Below are positions 54,082 through 63,395 of a DNA stretch of 64,000 nucleotides, one piece after another; position 1 is the first letter of the stretch, and each line of letters begins with the position of its first letter. The stretch spans positions 62,001 to 126,000 of the forward strand of contig NZ_JABSNO010000005.1 in the NCBI RefSeq assembly GCF_013294015.1, given 5' to 3'. Source of the stretch: Frigoriflavimonas asaccharolytica. GTDB lineage: Bacteria > Bacteroidota > Bacteroidia > Flavobacteriales > Weeksellaceae. A program made the position numbers and the translations under genes. The notes beneath the pieces were generated by a model. It saw nothing but the letters and a program-made list of their open reading frames with translations. It was not told the origin of the DNA and did no database searches.

Positions 54082-55542
54082 TTAAAGTTTAAGAACTGGC
54101 TCTAGTAATTCTTCCATTTTACTTTTTACTTGGCTCACAGAACCAGAATAATTATTGACTAAAATAGAAAAAACCAAAGTTTTTCCAGAATCTGTTTTTA
54201 TAAAACCTGTTAAAGCTTTTACCTTATTTAATGTGCCCGTTTTGGCAAATACTTGGCCAGAAGCTGGACTATCATTGAACATTCTTTTCAAAGTTCCATC
54301 TTCCCCACCAATTGGCAAAGATGCAAAAAAGCTTTTGTAATATTTAGAAGACATCAATGAAGTTAAAAATTTAACCTGCGAAATTGTGGAAACCTTATTA
54401 TTTCTTGAAAGTCCACTTCCATCATAATAGCTCAAACCTTCCATATCAAAACCTGACTTTGCTAAATGTTCTGTAACTACCGCTCTTCCAGATTCTAAAG
54501 ATTGGTCTCCCTTTTTCTGAAAACCTACCATTCTCAAAAGAGCTTCCGCAGAGGCATTATCACTTCTTTTATTTGTATCATAAATAATCGCACCCAAAGT
54601 TGGAGATCTATAAGCCGTGATAATTTTTCTTGGTTCTGCATCTAAATCTGCTAATTTAGATATTACTTTACCAGAAACTGGAATTTTGGATTTAGTAAGC
54701 GTACTTCTTAATGAATTTGCTAAGTAGTATGGTGCATCTGGTAGTTTGGTAGTATAAATGCTACCGATAAACTCGTTTGCAAATACCATTTTATCAACAT
54801 AAGGAGAAATGTAGAAGAATTTCTTTTGTTTTTCTACCGGATTTTTAGATGCGCTCAACAATTTTTCATTTCTCGGCTCAATATCTTTTGTGCTTCCCAC
54901 TGGTAAATAATAATTATTCTGCTCCATCCAAACAATATTCTCTGGCAAGAAAGGAGTTTTATTTTCTTTGAAAATAGCGTTTTGAATGATAATATCTCCA
55001 TTTATTTTTTTTATGCCTTTTTCTTGAGAGATCGCGTAAATATAATCGCTAACGATGGAAGCATACCTAGAAGAACCCGCTTTTCCAGTACCCAAAGTTG
55101 GATCTCCACTTCCTACGATGTACAAATTCCCGTTCAAAACTCCATCAGCATCTATTTCTCCTGAATATTCTAATTGGGTAATCCATCTGAAATTTTCTCC
55201 CAAAAGATTCATTGCTGTTTCTGTAGTCAAAAGTTTTGTTGTAGATGCAGGAACTAAAGGCGTTGTTTCATTGTAAGAACTTACAATTTTATTTGTTTTT
55301 GGATCATAAACCACAAAACCCCAATCTGCATTTCTCAAAACAGGATCGCTCATCATTCCATTAATGTTGATATCTACTAATTCTTTTGGGGTAAGTAGTT
55401 TTTCTACTACTACTGCATTCGATGTAGAAATTTGATTTTCTAGTAATTGAGGATATTGTTTTACACCAATGTTGGTTTGCGCAAATATAAAAACGGAGTA
55501 AAATATAGATAAAAAGAAAGTGAACGTAAATGTTTTTTTCAT
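54082..55542 (-). CDS. dacB: D-alanyl-D-alanine carboxypeptidase/endopeptidase (PBP4)
   Basis: The 486-residue protein has a signal peptide (MKKTFTFTFFLSIFYSVFIFAQ) and the three serine beta-lactam-type motifs: SxxK in VPASTTKLLTTETA, SxN in YDGSGLSRNN, and KTG in FAKTGTLNKVKALTGF. This is the S13 family, periplasmic, which removes the terminal D-Ala and cuts peptidoglycan cross-links. Its length is typical for the class C low-molecular PBPs. A weak -7 element lies about 78 nt upstream. Confidence 0.95.
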   Translation of the reverse strand: MKKTFTFTFFLSIFYSVFIFAQTNIGVKQYPQLLENQISTSNAVVVEKLLTPKELVDININGMMSDPVLRNADWGFVVYDPKTNKIVSSYNETTPLVPASTTKLLTTETAMNLLGENFRWITQLEYSGEIDADGVLNGNLYIVGSGDPTLGTGKAGSSRYASIVSDYIYAISQEKGIKKINGDIIIQNAIFKENKTPFLPENIVWMEQNNYYLPVGSTKDIEPRNEKLLSASKNPVEKQKKFFYISPYVDKMVFANEFIGSIYTTKLPDAPYYLANSLRSTLTKSKIPVSGKVISKLADLDAEPRKIITAYRSPTLGAIIYDTNKRSDNASAEALLRMVGFQKKGDQSLESGRAVVTEHLAKSGFDMEGLSYYDGSGLSRNNKVSTISQVKFLTSLMSSKYYKSFFASLPIGGEDGTLKRMFNDSPASGQVFAKTGTLNKVKALTGFIKTDSGKTLVFSILVNNYSGSVSQVKSKMEELLEPVLKL

Positions 55543-55691
55543 AAAAATTGATTAGTAATAAATTAATGATAAAATAATTTAATCATTGGTCTTTATTAGT
55601 TATAGTTATCAAGACTTGTCAAAAGTATTGATTATTGAATGAAATATAGCGAATAGAAAGCTAATTTACTCCAAATATTTGTTAAACTTTG

Positions 55692-58139
55692 TTAAAAATC
55701 AACATATATTTCTTTTTTGATAGTTTTGTAGGAAGTAATTTCATCAAATTCTTCTAAACTCTTCTTTACAAAATTTTTGTACGTCGTATAATCTTTACTT
55801 CTTGGCAGTTTTAATAAAATTTGATATTGATACAAAGTATTAATTTTCGCGATTGGAGATTTTTCTGGACCTAAAATACAAACTTCTGGAATATACTTCC
55901 GTAAAACTGAGCCCAAAAATCTTGCCGAACGTTCAACTTTATCTTCTTTTCTATGTTTTAATTCTATAAAAATAGTTTTTACAAATGGTGGATATTTGAA
56001 TTTTTTGCGCTCTTCCAAAAGATAATCATAGATGATTTTCGGGTTCTCTTCCTGGATCATTTGGAAAATTTGATGTTGCGGATTGTAGGTTTGAATATAA
56101 ACTTTTCCTTTACCAGATACTCTACCTGCTCTACCTGCAACTTGTAATATCAATTGATAGGCTCTTTCTTCTGCCCGAAAATTTTGAATATGCAGCAAAG
56201 AATCTGCTTTTGGAATGGCTACAATATCTACATTTTCAAAATCTAAACCTTTAGAAATCATTTGTGTTCCTACAATTATATTGGTTTCTTCAGCTTCTAT
56301 CTTTTCATACAATTTTTCGTAAGCAAATTTTTTGCGCATAGAATCTACATCCATTCTATCAATTTCCAAATTGGGCAGCAAAACTTTTAATTCATCATGA
56401 ATTTGTTCTACGCCAACTCCTCTTTCATTTAATTTTTGGCCGTGGCATTTTGGACAAAACTGAGGTTTAGAAGCTTTTTGTCCACAATAATGGCATTTCA
56501 TTTCGTGCGCAGATTTGTGATACGTCATTACAACATCACAATTACTACAGTAGTTTACGTAGCCACAAGTTTCGCATTCCAACACGTTTGAAAATCCTCT
56601 TCTATTATGCAAAATCATGGCTTGTTTGCCAGAATCTGCATTTTTTTGTAATTCCGTAATTAAAAAATTAGAAAAATTACCTTTTACTTTTTTAAAATCT
56701 TGCTCTTCTTTAAAATTAATCAATTCAAAAGTGGGAAGCTTTACGTTTCCAAATCTCTCAGAGAGGTAAATATATTTTAATTTTCCAGAGGTTGCAAGAT
56801 GGTAAGATTCTACAGAAGGTGTTGCCGAACCCAAAATTACATTTGCATTATGGAATTTTGCCAAAACCAATGCACTGTCTTTTCCGTTATAGAAAAAATT
56901 ATTTTCAAATTTTCGGTATTGCGTGTCGTGCTCTTCATCAACAACTATCAAACCTAAATTTTTGAAAGGGAGAAACAATGAATTCCTTGTACCTATTAAA
57001 ATTTGAATTTCATTATTTTTAATTTTTCTCCAAACTTCTACCCGCTCAAAATCCGTTAATTTCTGATGATAAAATCCCAATTTCTTACCATATTTTTTTT
57101 CCAAACGTTGGCTTATTTGTTTGGTAATGGCAATTTCTGGCAACAAGAACAATACATTTTTCCCTTGATTGATTGTGGTTTCTATTTGTTCTAAATAAAG
57201 ATGCGTTTTCCCGGAAGATGTAACACCGTGAAGCAATACATTTTCATTTTTTGAAAAGGCTTCCTCTATTTCTTCATTAATTAAATTTTGAGCGTCTGAA
57301 AGGCTATCAATCTCTTCAATCTCGCCTTCATAGCTTTGCAATCTATCTTTTTCTAAAAAATATTCTTCCACAAAACCTTTATCTATCAAAGATTTCACTT
57401 GCGAAACTCCAAACAATCCATCATTTAATAAGGTGGATTTCCGCAAAGGTTTTTCAGGATGATCTGTTTGATGTTCGAGAATTGACAAAAATAATTCTTG
57501 TTGTTTCTTCGCTCTCTTCAATTCATTGATGATGTTAGAAAGTTCCAAATTTTTCAATAAATCTGGTTTGATTTTCACGTAAGAAACTTCTTTTATTTTA
57601 TATTTCTCTGCAATTTTTTCATCAATTTCTATATACTGCAATTCTAGAAGTCCATGGATGGTTTTTACGATTTCCTTTTTTGGAATAAATGCTTCTACAT
57701 CGGTTAAATTGATGAGTTGCCGAACTTCCAAAGCTTGAATTAAATACATTTCGTTGCTATCTAGATTTTGAAAATCTATGGTAACGTGCGGTTTTAATTT
57801 AAGGTACGTTTCGCTTTCTAATTTTAAGGACGACGGAAAAGAATAACGATAGATATCTCCTAAAAAACAGAGATAATAATCTGAAACCCATTCCCAAAAT
57901 TGCAACTGTTCTTTCGGCAATATTGCCACTTCATCTAATAAACTGATGATTTCTTTGGCAATAAAAGCCGTTGGTTCTTCTTGATGAATTTTAAAAATAA
58001 TTCCGGTATAGATTTTTTTTCCGCGAAATGGAACCAAAACGCGCATTCCAGCTTCAGATTTTTCTACCAAATCTTCGGGAATTTTGTAGGTAAAAGTTCC
58101 TTTTAGATGCAGCGGTAAAATGATTTCAGCGAAGGTCAA
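55692..58139 (-). CDS. priA: Primosomal replication restart helicase PriA
   Basis: The 815-residue protein has an N-terminal DNA-binding domain (LPLHLKGTFTYKIPEDL), helicase motifs VLLHGVTSSGKTHLYLEQI (Walker A), VVDEEHD (DEEH) and LGSATPSVESYHLA, and QVAGRAGR. The zinc cysteines occur in CETCGYVNYCSNCD and CHYCGQKASKPQFCPKCHG. PriA restarts stalled replication forks. It is complete and longer than E. coli PriA (732) in the N-terminal region. Single gene, followed downstream by a 149-bp gap. Confidence 0.96.
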   Translation of the reverse strand: MTFAEIILPLHLKGTFTYKIPEDLVEKSEAGMRVLVPFRGKKIYTGIIFKIHQEEPTAFIAKEIISLLDEVAILPKEQLQFWEWVSDYYLCFLGDIYRYSFPSSLKLESETYLKLKPHVTIDFQNLDSNEMYLIQALEVRQLINLTDVEAFIPKKEIVKTIHGLLELQYIEIDEKIAEKYKIKEVSYVKIKPDLLKNLELSNIINELKRAKKQQELFLSILEHQTDHPEKPLRKSTLLNDGLFGVSQVKSLIDKGFVEEYFLEKDRLQSYEGEIEEIDSLSDAQNLINEEIEEAFSKNENVLLHGVTSSGKTHLYLEQIETTINQGKNVLFLLPEIAITKQISQRLEKKYGKKLGFYHQKLTDFERVEVWRKIKNNEIQILIGTRNSLFLPFKNLGLIVVDEEHDTQYRKFENNFFYNGKDSALVLAKFHNANVILGSATPSVESYHLATSGKLKYIYLSERFGNVKLPTFELINFKEEQDFKKVKGNFSNFLITELQKNADSGKQAMILHNRRGFSNVLECETCGYVNYCSNCDVVMTYHKSAHEMKCHYCGQKASKPQFCPKCHGQKLNERGVGVEQIHDELKVLLPNLEIDRMDVDSMRKKFAYEKLYEKIEAEETNIIVGTQMISKGLDFENVDIVAIPKADSLLHIQNFRAEERAYQLILQVAGRAGRVSGKGKVYIQTYNPQHQIFQMIQEENPKIIYDYLLEERKKFKYPPFVKTIFIELKHRKEDKVERSARFLGSVLRKYIPEVCILGPEKSPIAKINTLYQYQILLKLPRSKDYTTYKNFVKKSLEEFDEITSYKTIKKEIYVDF

Positions 58140-58301
58140 ATTTGGAATTATTTATTTTTTATTTAAAAATTATTTAATTGTGTTTCCGCAAAATGAAAAG
58201 TTGATTTTGCAGATGAATTTAATGTAAAATATCAAAATACAATATAAAAGTATTGGAAAAAACTTTAATCTTATCTAAATTTACAAATTATCTAAAACTT
58301 A

Positions 58302-58496
58302 CAGCCCGACTTGAGTGGAAATCTTTTTTATTTGTGGTTGAGAGAAGCCGAAACCAACAATAAAAAGATTGATTCATAATTTTTATTATTTTTAATTGAA
58401 TCATCGAAACTCGTTCTTCGTTTCGGGAACGGAAGGCATAAACAATATTAAAGCGAAGGCTTTAATTGAAGTTTACGAACGCAGTTCAAGCTGCCC
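58302..58496 (-). repeat. 3'-end interspersed element, copy D (after proline dehydrogenase)
   Basis: On the minus strand it reads GGGCAGC..GCCTTCCGTTCCC..ATAAAAAAGATTTCCACTCAAGTCGGGCTG. It starts 9 nt after the stop codon. It is longer than the other copies (195 bp) owing to an inserted hairpin GAACTGCGTTC..AAAGCC..GGCTTT. The gap 58140-58505 (366 bp) holds this element plus A/T-rich DNA without a gene. Confidence 0.85.
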
Positions 58497-58505
58497 AAAA
58501 AAATC

Positions 58506-59681
58506 CTACAGAACAGACTTTCTACGCTCCAATTCAGCTCCAATCAAAGCCAATTCTCTTCCGGTTTGTCCTTTCACAGAGGTATTTTCTTTGGCTCTTC
58601 TCGTTAAATAAGGAACCACGTCTGCTATAGAACCATAAGGCAAATATTTTGAAGCGTTATAATTTTCGCTGCCCAATTTGTAGGTAATATTATCGCTCAT
58701 TCCATACAATTGCCCAAAATGAATTTGATGATAATCGTTATTTAGATTTTTTTCTTTCATTTTTTGCAAAACCAAAGCCGTAGAATCTTCATTATGTGTA
58801 CCAAAATAACCAGAAACTCTATCTAAATTATTGAAAATAAACTCAATTCCATCATTATAATTCTTATCAGACGCTTCTTTATTTGGTTGAATTGGACTTG
58901 GATAATTTTTCTCTTTTGCTCTTGCTCTTTCCTTCTCCATGTATGCACCACGAACCATTTTGTAGCCCAGAAAATAATTATTTTCTTTTGCAAGCGCCGT
59001 TTTTTTCGCCAAATATTCCAATTGATTGGTTTTATACATTTGGATGGTATTCCAAATTCTTGCTTTTTCTTTGCTAAAAATGGGCATCAAATTTTCCAAG
59101 ATTCCATCAATCGCTGGTTGAATCCAGGATTCTTCTGCGTCTACCAAAAGTAAAACGTCTTTGGTCTCTGCCAATTCGCACACAACTTTATATCTGTGGA
59201 TAATTCTATTCCATTCTTCTTTTTCATCATCTGTCAAAGATTCTCCTTCGCTTATTTTTGTGTAAAGCGCAATTCTACCAAAACCTGTTGGTTTAAAAAC
59301 CACAAAAGGAACCGCAGGATTATCTGCAGAAAATAGTATATTTTGTCGAATTTCTTCGCAAGTAGAATCGAAAGAACCTTCTGCTTCTGCACCTTCTACA
59401 GAATAATCGAATATGCTACCGATGTGTCGAGAATACATTGTTTGCACTACAACACTACTTTCTTCCCGTGTTTCTCCGCCAACAAATTGTTGAAAAAGCG
59501 TATTTTTCACAATTGTTTTCACGAATGGAAATTTATTCTTCACCGTAAAGTTGAGCATTGAAATACCTACAGAAGTGAGCGACGGCATTTCCATAGATTT
59601 GAAAAGCCAATATGCTTTTTTTAGTTGTGCGGTAGATTTATCTGCAAAAGCAATCTTGGTATCATTAAAAATTGACGACAT
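58506..59681 (-). CDS. Proline dehydrogenase
   Basis: The 391-residue FAD enzyme oxidises proline to pyrroline-5-carboxylate. It has the TIM-barrel signatures FVVFKPTGFGRIALY, LLVDAEESWIQPAIDGI, YKMVRGAYMEKERA, GYFGTHNEDSTALVL and QIHFGQLYGMSDNITY, then YNASKYLPYGSIADVVPYLTRRAKEN. It is the monofunctional form; the dehydrogenase for the next step is not fused and is not in the window. It lies after the UbiA gene by 187 nt. Confidence 0.93.
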   Translation of the reverse strand: MSSIFNDTKIAFADKSTAQLKKAYWLFKSMEMPSLTSVGISMLNFTVKNKFPFVKTIVKNTLFQQFVGGETREESSVVVQTMYSRHIGSIFDYSVEGAEAEGSFDSTCEEIRQNILFSADNPAVPFVVFKPTGFGRIALYTKISEGESLTDDEKEEWNRIIHRYKVVCELAETKDVLLLVDAEESWIQPAIDGILENLMPIFSKEKARIWNTIQMYKTNQLEYLAKKTALAKENNYFLGYKMVRGAYMEKERARAKEKNYPSPIQPNKEASDKNYNDGIEFIFNNLDRVSGYFGTHNEDSTALVLQKMKEKNLNNDYHQIHFGQLYGMSDNITYKLGSENYNASKYLPYGSIADVVPYLTRRAKENTSVKGQTGRELALIGAELERRKSVL

Positions 59682-59868
59682 AAATTGTAATAAATTAAGT
59701 GGGTAAATTTAAGAATTGTTTGCGGTACTTTTTGAATTAATGATAAAAATTTGGTGCTGAATAATATTACCAATTATGAAATATTATTTCTCACTTTATT
59801 TTAAAACTGAAATCTTGACTTGTTTAATTCAAAAAATATAAAAAATTTTCACAAAGCTTATAATTCCA

Positions 59869-60795
59869 CTAGTATTTCGTTATAATTCCATCAGTCAACA
59901 TTGATAATATTCCTATAAAAATCCAAATTCTGAAGAGATTTAAACTGATGAAATTACTATTTTTTTTATTTAATATTAAAATAAAAATTATCAATAAATG
60001 TATTACCAAACTCCCGATAAAATAGTAACTCATCACAGAATTTGCACCAATGCTAATAATTATTAATGAAGAAATTATACTATTAAAAATCATCAGCAAA
60101 ATTAAAATCTGTTTATTTATTTTTGAAGAAATATCTGTAGCCAAAGTGTGATAATTGAAAAGTAAGTCCGCCTTTTTTGTGAGTTGATCTTTCAAAATAT
60201 CCATGATTAATAATACTAAAAAAAGAAAAACTGCCATCAAAAATACTTTATCAGAGAAGGTTTGATAATAAACCAACATTCCGAAGAATGGATAGAGTGC
60301 CAAACTTACAAATGTTAAATTATTAATAATCAGCATTTTAGCTAATTTATGGCTGTAAAACCACATCAGGAATTGATAAAATAAAAAGAAACCAAAAACT
60401 CTCGGTGAAATTAAAAAAGCTATCGTAAGTGAAACTGAATTTAAAACGATGTAAGAATATAAATAATATTTCTGACGAATAAAGCTTTGGATTCTACTTC
60501 TAAAAGGTTTTGTAAGCTTATCTTTTTCGCGATCGTAAAATTGATTGATAATTCCGCCAGCGGAAATAGTGAGAATTGTGCAAAAAATGATCCCGTGAAC
60601 TTTAAAATCAAATACGAAAGCGCGCAAACTTTCCATCTGATTGAATAAGAAAAACGTGGAAACATAGAGCGCAAAAGTGAGCAAAACCGTCATGAAAATT
60701 CGTGCACCAAGCAAAAATCCGACGATTTTATAAATGAATGTAAAAATTTTTGAGGAAAATGATTTAGAATTTTTTGGCGAATTTTGAGAATCCAT
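59869..60795 (-). CDS. UbiA-family prenyltransferase
   Basis: The 308-residue membrane protein has eight or nine helices and the first Asp-rich motif NQFYDREKDKLTKP (NxxxDxxxD); the second (MDILKDQLTKKAD) is visible but divergent. An ATG at 60834 is also in frame, but the start at 60795 avoids overlap with mvk and precedes the first helix by about 20 residues. Relatives in Bacteroidota are annotated as geranylgeranylglyceryl-phosphate geranylgeranyltransferase-like. It stands 10 nt after mvk, suggesting isoprenoid lipid synthesis. The substrate is not known. Confidence 0.82.
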   Translation of the reverse strand: MDSQNSPKNSKSFSSKIFTFIYKIVGFLLGARIFMTVLLTFALYVSTFFLFNQMESLRAFVFDFKVHGIIFCTILTISAGGIINQFYDREKDKLTKPFRSRIQSFIRQKYYLYSYIVLNSVSLTIAFLISPRVFGFFLFYQFLMWFYSHKLAKMLIINNLTFVSLALYPFFGMLVYYQTFSDKVFLMAVFLFLVLLIMDILKDQLTKKADLLFNYHTLATDISSKINKQILILLMIFNSIISSLIIISIGANSVMSYYFIGSLVIHLLIIFILILNKKNSNFISLNLFRIWIFIGILSMLTDGIITKY

Positions 60796-60805
60796 TTTGG
60801 TGGTT

Positions 60806-61732
60806 TTAGAAGCGATAAATAACTTCTTTATCAAATCCTTTTAACATTTTTTCTGCTTTTGCATAGTCTTTTGTGAATCCTAAAATATAACCTCCACCTC
60901 CACTTCCGCAGAGTTTTAGATAATATGCATTGGTATCCAATCCTTTTTTCCAGATTTTATAAATACTTTCTGGGATCATTGGTTTGAAATGTTCATAAGC
61001 CCAGACAGACAGACTTTTTAAATTTTTGAAGAAAGGCGTCATTTCTTTTTTCAAAAACGCATCTATACAAGCATTGTTGTACCGAATAAATTCTTCTTTC
61101 ATGGTTTTACGGAAACCTTCTGTCTTCATTTTTTCGAAGAAAATCTGTACCATTGGTCCTGTTTCTCCTACGCTTCCAGAATCTATCAAAAATATAGCGC
61201 CTTTGCCAATGTGCTCTGCTGGAATAGAAACTTTGTCTACACTTTCTTTATTCTCTATTAAAATAGGTAAATTCATATAGCAAATAAGTGGATCGATACC
61301 AGAACTTTTGCCATGAAAATAGCTTTCTAAAATACCGAAAACAACCTTCAAAGATTTTAACTGATCTTTAGAAATTAACTCTGCAGGAAATTTTTCTACC
61401 GAATATTTTTCAAAAATTGCAGCAACCAGAGCTCCAGAACTTCCTACTCCATAACCTTGTGGAATGGTACTTTCAAAAAATAGCCCTTTTGCAATATCCT
61501 TTTGGAAATCTTCTACGTTTATTTCAAAACCATTGGGAACATCTAAATTGAGTAGGTAATCTGAATATTTCTTTAAAGATTCATTAGATTTTTTCTCGAA
61601 TTCTGTAGATAGATCAGAAAATTTAAGAGATCCTTTGTAAAAACTATAAGGCAAAGTAAGACCTTGAGAATCTTCTATAATTCCATATTCTCCGAAGAGT
61701 AATATTTTGGCATAAAATAGAGGATTGTTCAT
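60806..61732 (-). CDS. mvk: Mevalonate kinase-like GHMP kinase
   Basis: The 308-residue protein has the GHMP kinase layout: KILLFGEYGIIEDSQGL at the N-terminus, the ATP loop IPQGYGVGSSGALVAAI (GVGSS), and KLCGSGGGGYILGF near the C-terminus. The central HGKSSGIDPL segment is typical of mevalonate kinase. It phosphorylates mevalonate on the way to isopentenyl diphosphate. Bacteroidota can use either the MEP or the mevalonate route; this gene argues for the latter here. It is coupled to the UbiA gene. Confidence 0.9.
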   Translation of the reverse strand: MNNPLFYAKILLFGEYGIIEDSQGLTLPYSFYKGSLKFSDLSTEFEKKSNESLKKYSDYLLNLDVPNGFEINVEDFQKDIAKGLFFESTIPQGYGVGSSGALVAAIFEKYSVEKFPAELISKDQLKSLKVVFGILESYFHGKSSGIDPLICYMNLPILIENKESVDKVSIPAEHIGKGAIFLIDSGSVGETGPMVQIFFEKMKTEGFRKTMKEEFIRYNNACIDAFLKKEMTPFFKNLKSLSVWAYEHFKPMIPESIYKIWKKGLDTNAYYLKLCGSGGGGYILGFTKDYAKAEKMLKGFDKEVIYRF

Positions 61733-61755
61733 AAATTTCGATTGTGTTTTCTATG

Positions 61756-61782
61756 CAAAGATACGCTTTTTAACAATATCAA
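61756..61782 (-). promoter_or_regulatory. Promoter of the mvk-UbiA operon
   Basis: On the minus strand TTG (61782-61780), a 16-nt spacer and TATCTTTG (61763-61756) approximate the flavobacterial consensus. Expected start is near 61749, 17 nt before the mvk ATG. Confidence 0.55.
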
Positions 61783-61791
61783 AATATTTTG

Positions 61792-63264
61792 TTAATTTTT
61801 ATCTGAATTGTAAGGTGCTAACTTCAAAAATCTTATTAAAATTAAGCCTATTGCAAAAAACAAAGACATGGCTACAAAAGCATAACGCATATTGTGAAAA
61901 TATTGAATCACTAAACCAAATATTACACTTCCTAAGATGATAGCCAACTTTTCTAGCACATCGTAAAAACTGAAATAAGTAGTATTATCCATAGAATTTT
62001 CTGGTAATAATTTCGAGTATGTAGAGCGAGACATTGCTTGCAAACCACCCATTACCAAACCAATAATAGCAGCTAAAACATAAAATTGCATTTCTACATG
62101 TGGATTTTCTTTATTTAATAAAAACGCAGAAAGACAACATATAATCCAGATAAAAACCGCAATACTGATTACATTTTTATTACCAATAGATTTTGATAAT
62201 TTTGAAAAAGCTAAAGCACCAAAAATTGCAACAATCTGTATTACTAGAATTGTGACGATTAGTTTATATTGATCTTCCTCTTTTGTGAAAATTTCTGAGG
62301 TTCCAAACAAAGTTGCCATCAAGAAAATTGTCTGCATACCGATGCTATAAAAAAAGAAGGACGAAAGAAAAAATTTCAAATTTCGATCTGCAAATAAATT
62401 TCTGCCAACTTTAAATAATTCTCGAAAACTTTGCTTGGCAACATCTTTATAAAAAGAAACATTGTCTTTCAAAACTTCCCAAAAACCACCTTGTTCTTCG
62501 TGTTTTTGGAATATGTTTTTATAATTTAATAATACCAAATCCTTCGGCAATTTATCTTTTATCAAGCCAAATCTAGGCAAATGTCTGAAAGTATATTGAG
62601 AAAATCCAAACCACCAAGCACCTGTAATTAAAAAGGTAATTCTGGTATACATTTTAATTTCTTCGGGTGTATTTGCAACCACTTGTATTAATAATAGACA
62701 GATAATTAATAATACTACAGAACCAATATAACCGTATACATAGCCTCTTGCAGATAATGCATCTTGCTTATCTGGTGTTGCAATATCTGGTAAAAAGGAA
62801 TTGTAGAAAACCAAACTACCCCAAAATCCTACGCTTGCAGATACGCTAAAAAGCAAACCGAGAAATACATTTTGCATTCCTGTAAACATGGCCAAACCCA
62901 TACAGGAAGTTGCTCCCAAATAACAGAAAAATTGTAAGAATGATTTCTTATTTCCAATAGTATCTGCCAAAGAAGATAAAATTGGGGAAATAATTACAAC
63001 TATTAAAAAAGATAATGTGAGGGAAAAACTAAATAATGCGGCAGGTTCATAAGATGTTCCTAAAATATTAATCATGTGTGGCACCACCTCTTCTCGCACA
63101 ATTCCTGTACCTTCTATTACTATTTCTTTTTTAGAAGCTGTCGTTAATGTGGTATAATATATCGGGAAAATGGTGGAAGTAATCACCAAAGAATAAACGG
63201 AATTTGCCCAATCATAAACAGCCCAAGCTTTCATGATTTTTGGATTATTTTTTATTGCTTTCAT
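61792..63264 (-). CDS. MFS transporter, UMF1 (Atg22-like) family
   Basis: The 490-residue protein has about 12 transmembrane helices. The N-terminal segment MKAWAVYDWANSVYSLVITSTIFPIYY and the YGYIGSVVLLI region are typical of the UMF1/BtlA family, bacterial relatives of the vacuolar amino acid exporter Atg22. The substrate is unknown. The C-terminal QAMSRSTYSKLLPENSMDNTTYFSFYDVLEK segment is intact. It lies on the same strand between thiolase and mvk, with its own spacing on each side. Confidence 0.92.
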   Translation of the reverse strand: MKAIKNNPKIMKAWAVYDWANSVYSLVITSTIFPIYYTTLTTASKKEIVIEGTGIVREEVVPHMINILGTSYEPAALFSFSLTLSFLIVVIISPILSSLADTIGNKKSFLQFFCYLGATSCMGLAMFTGMQNVFLGLLFSVSASVGFWGSLVFYNSFLPDIATPDKQDALSARGYVYGYIGSVVLLIICLLLIQVVANTPEEIKMYTRITFLITGAWWFGFSQYTFRHLPRFGLIKDKLPKDLVLLNYKNIFQKHEEQGGFWEVLKDNVSFYKDVAKQSFRELFKVGRNLFADRNLKFFLSSFFFYSIGMQTIFLMATLFGTSEIFTKEEDQYKLIVTILVIQIVAIFGALAFSKLSKSIGNKNVISIAVFIWIICCLSAFLLNKENPHVEMQFYVLAAIIGLVMGGLQAMSRSTYSKLLPENSMDNTTYFSFYDVLEKLAIILGSVIFGLVIQYFHNMRYAFVAMSLFFAIGLILIRFLKLAPYNSDKN

Positions 63265-63333
63265 TAATTAAAATGGGTTTTTTGTGCTTTTTAAATATAT
63301 TAATACAAATAAACGATATTATTTTTGAATAGA

Positions 63334-63368
63334 TAAAAAAAAGCCAATCTTCAAATTGAAAATTGGCT
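63334..63368 (-). terminator. Rho-independent terminator of the thiolase gene
   Basis: On the minus strand AGCCAATTTTCAA-TT-TGAAGATTGGCT is followed by a run of U. It starts about 27 nt after the stop codon. Confidence 0.9.
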
Positions 63369-63395
63369 AAATTAATTTAAAAAACAACTACTGTT

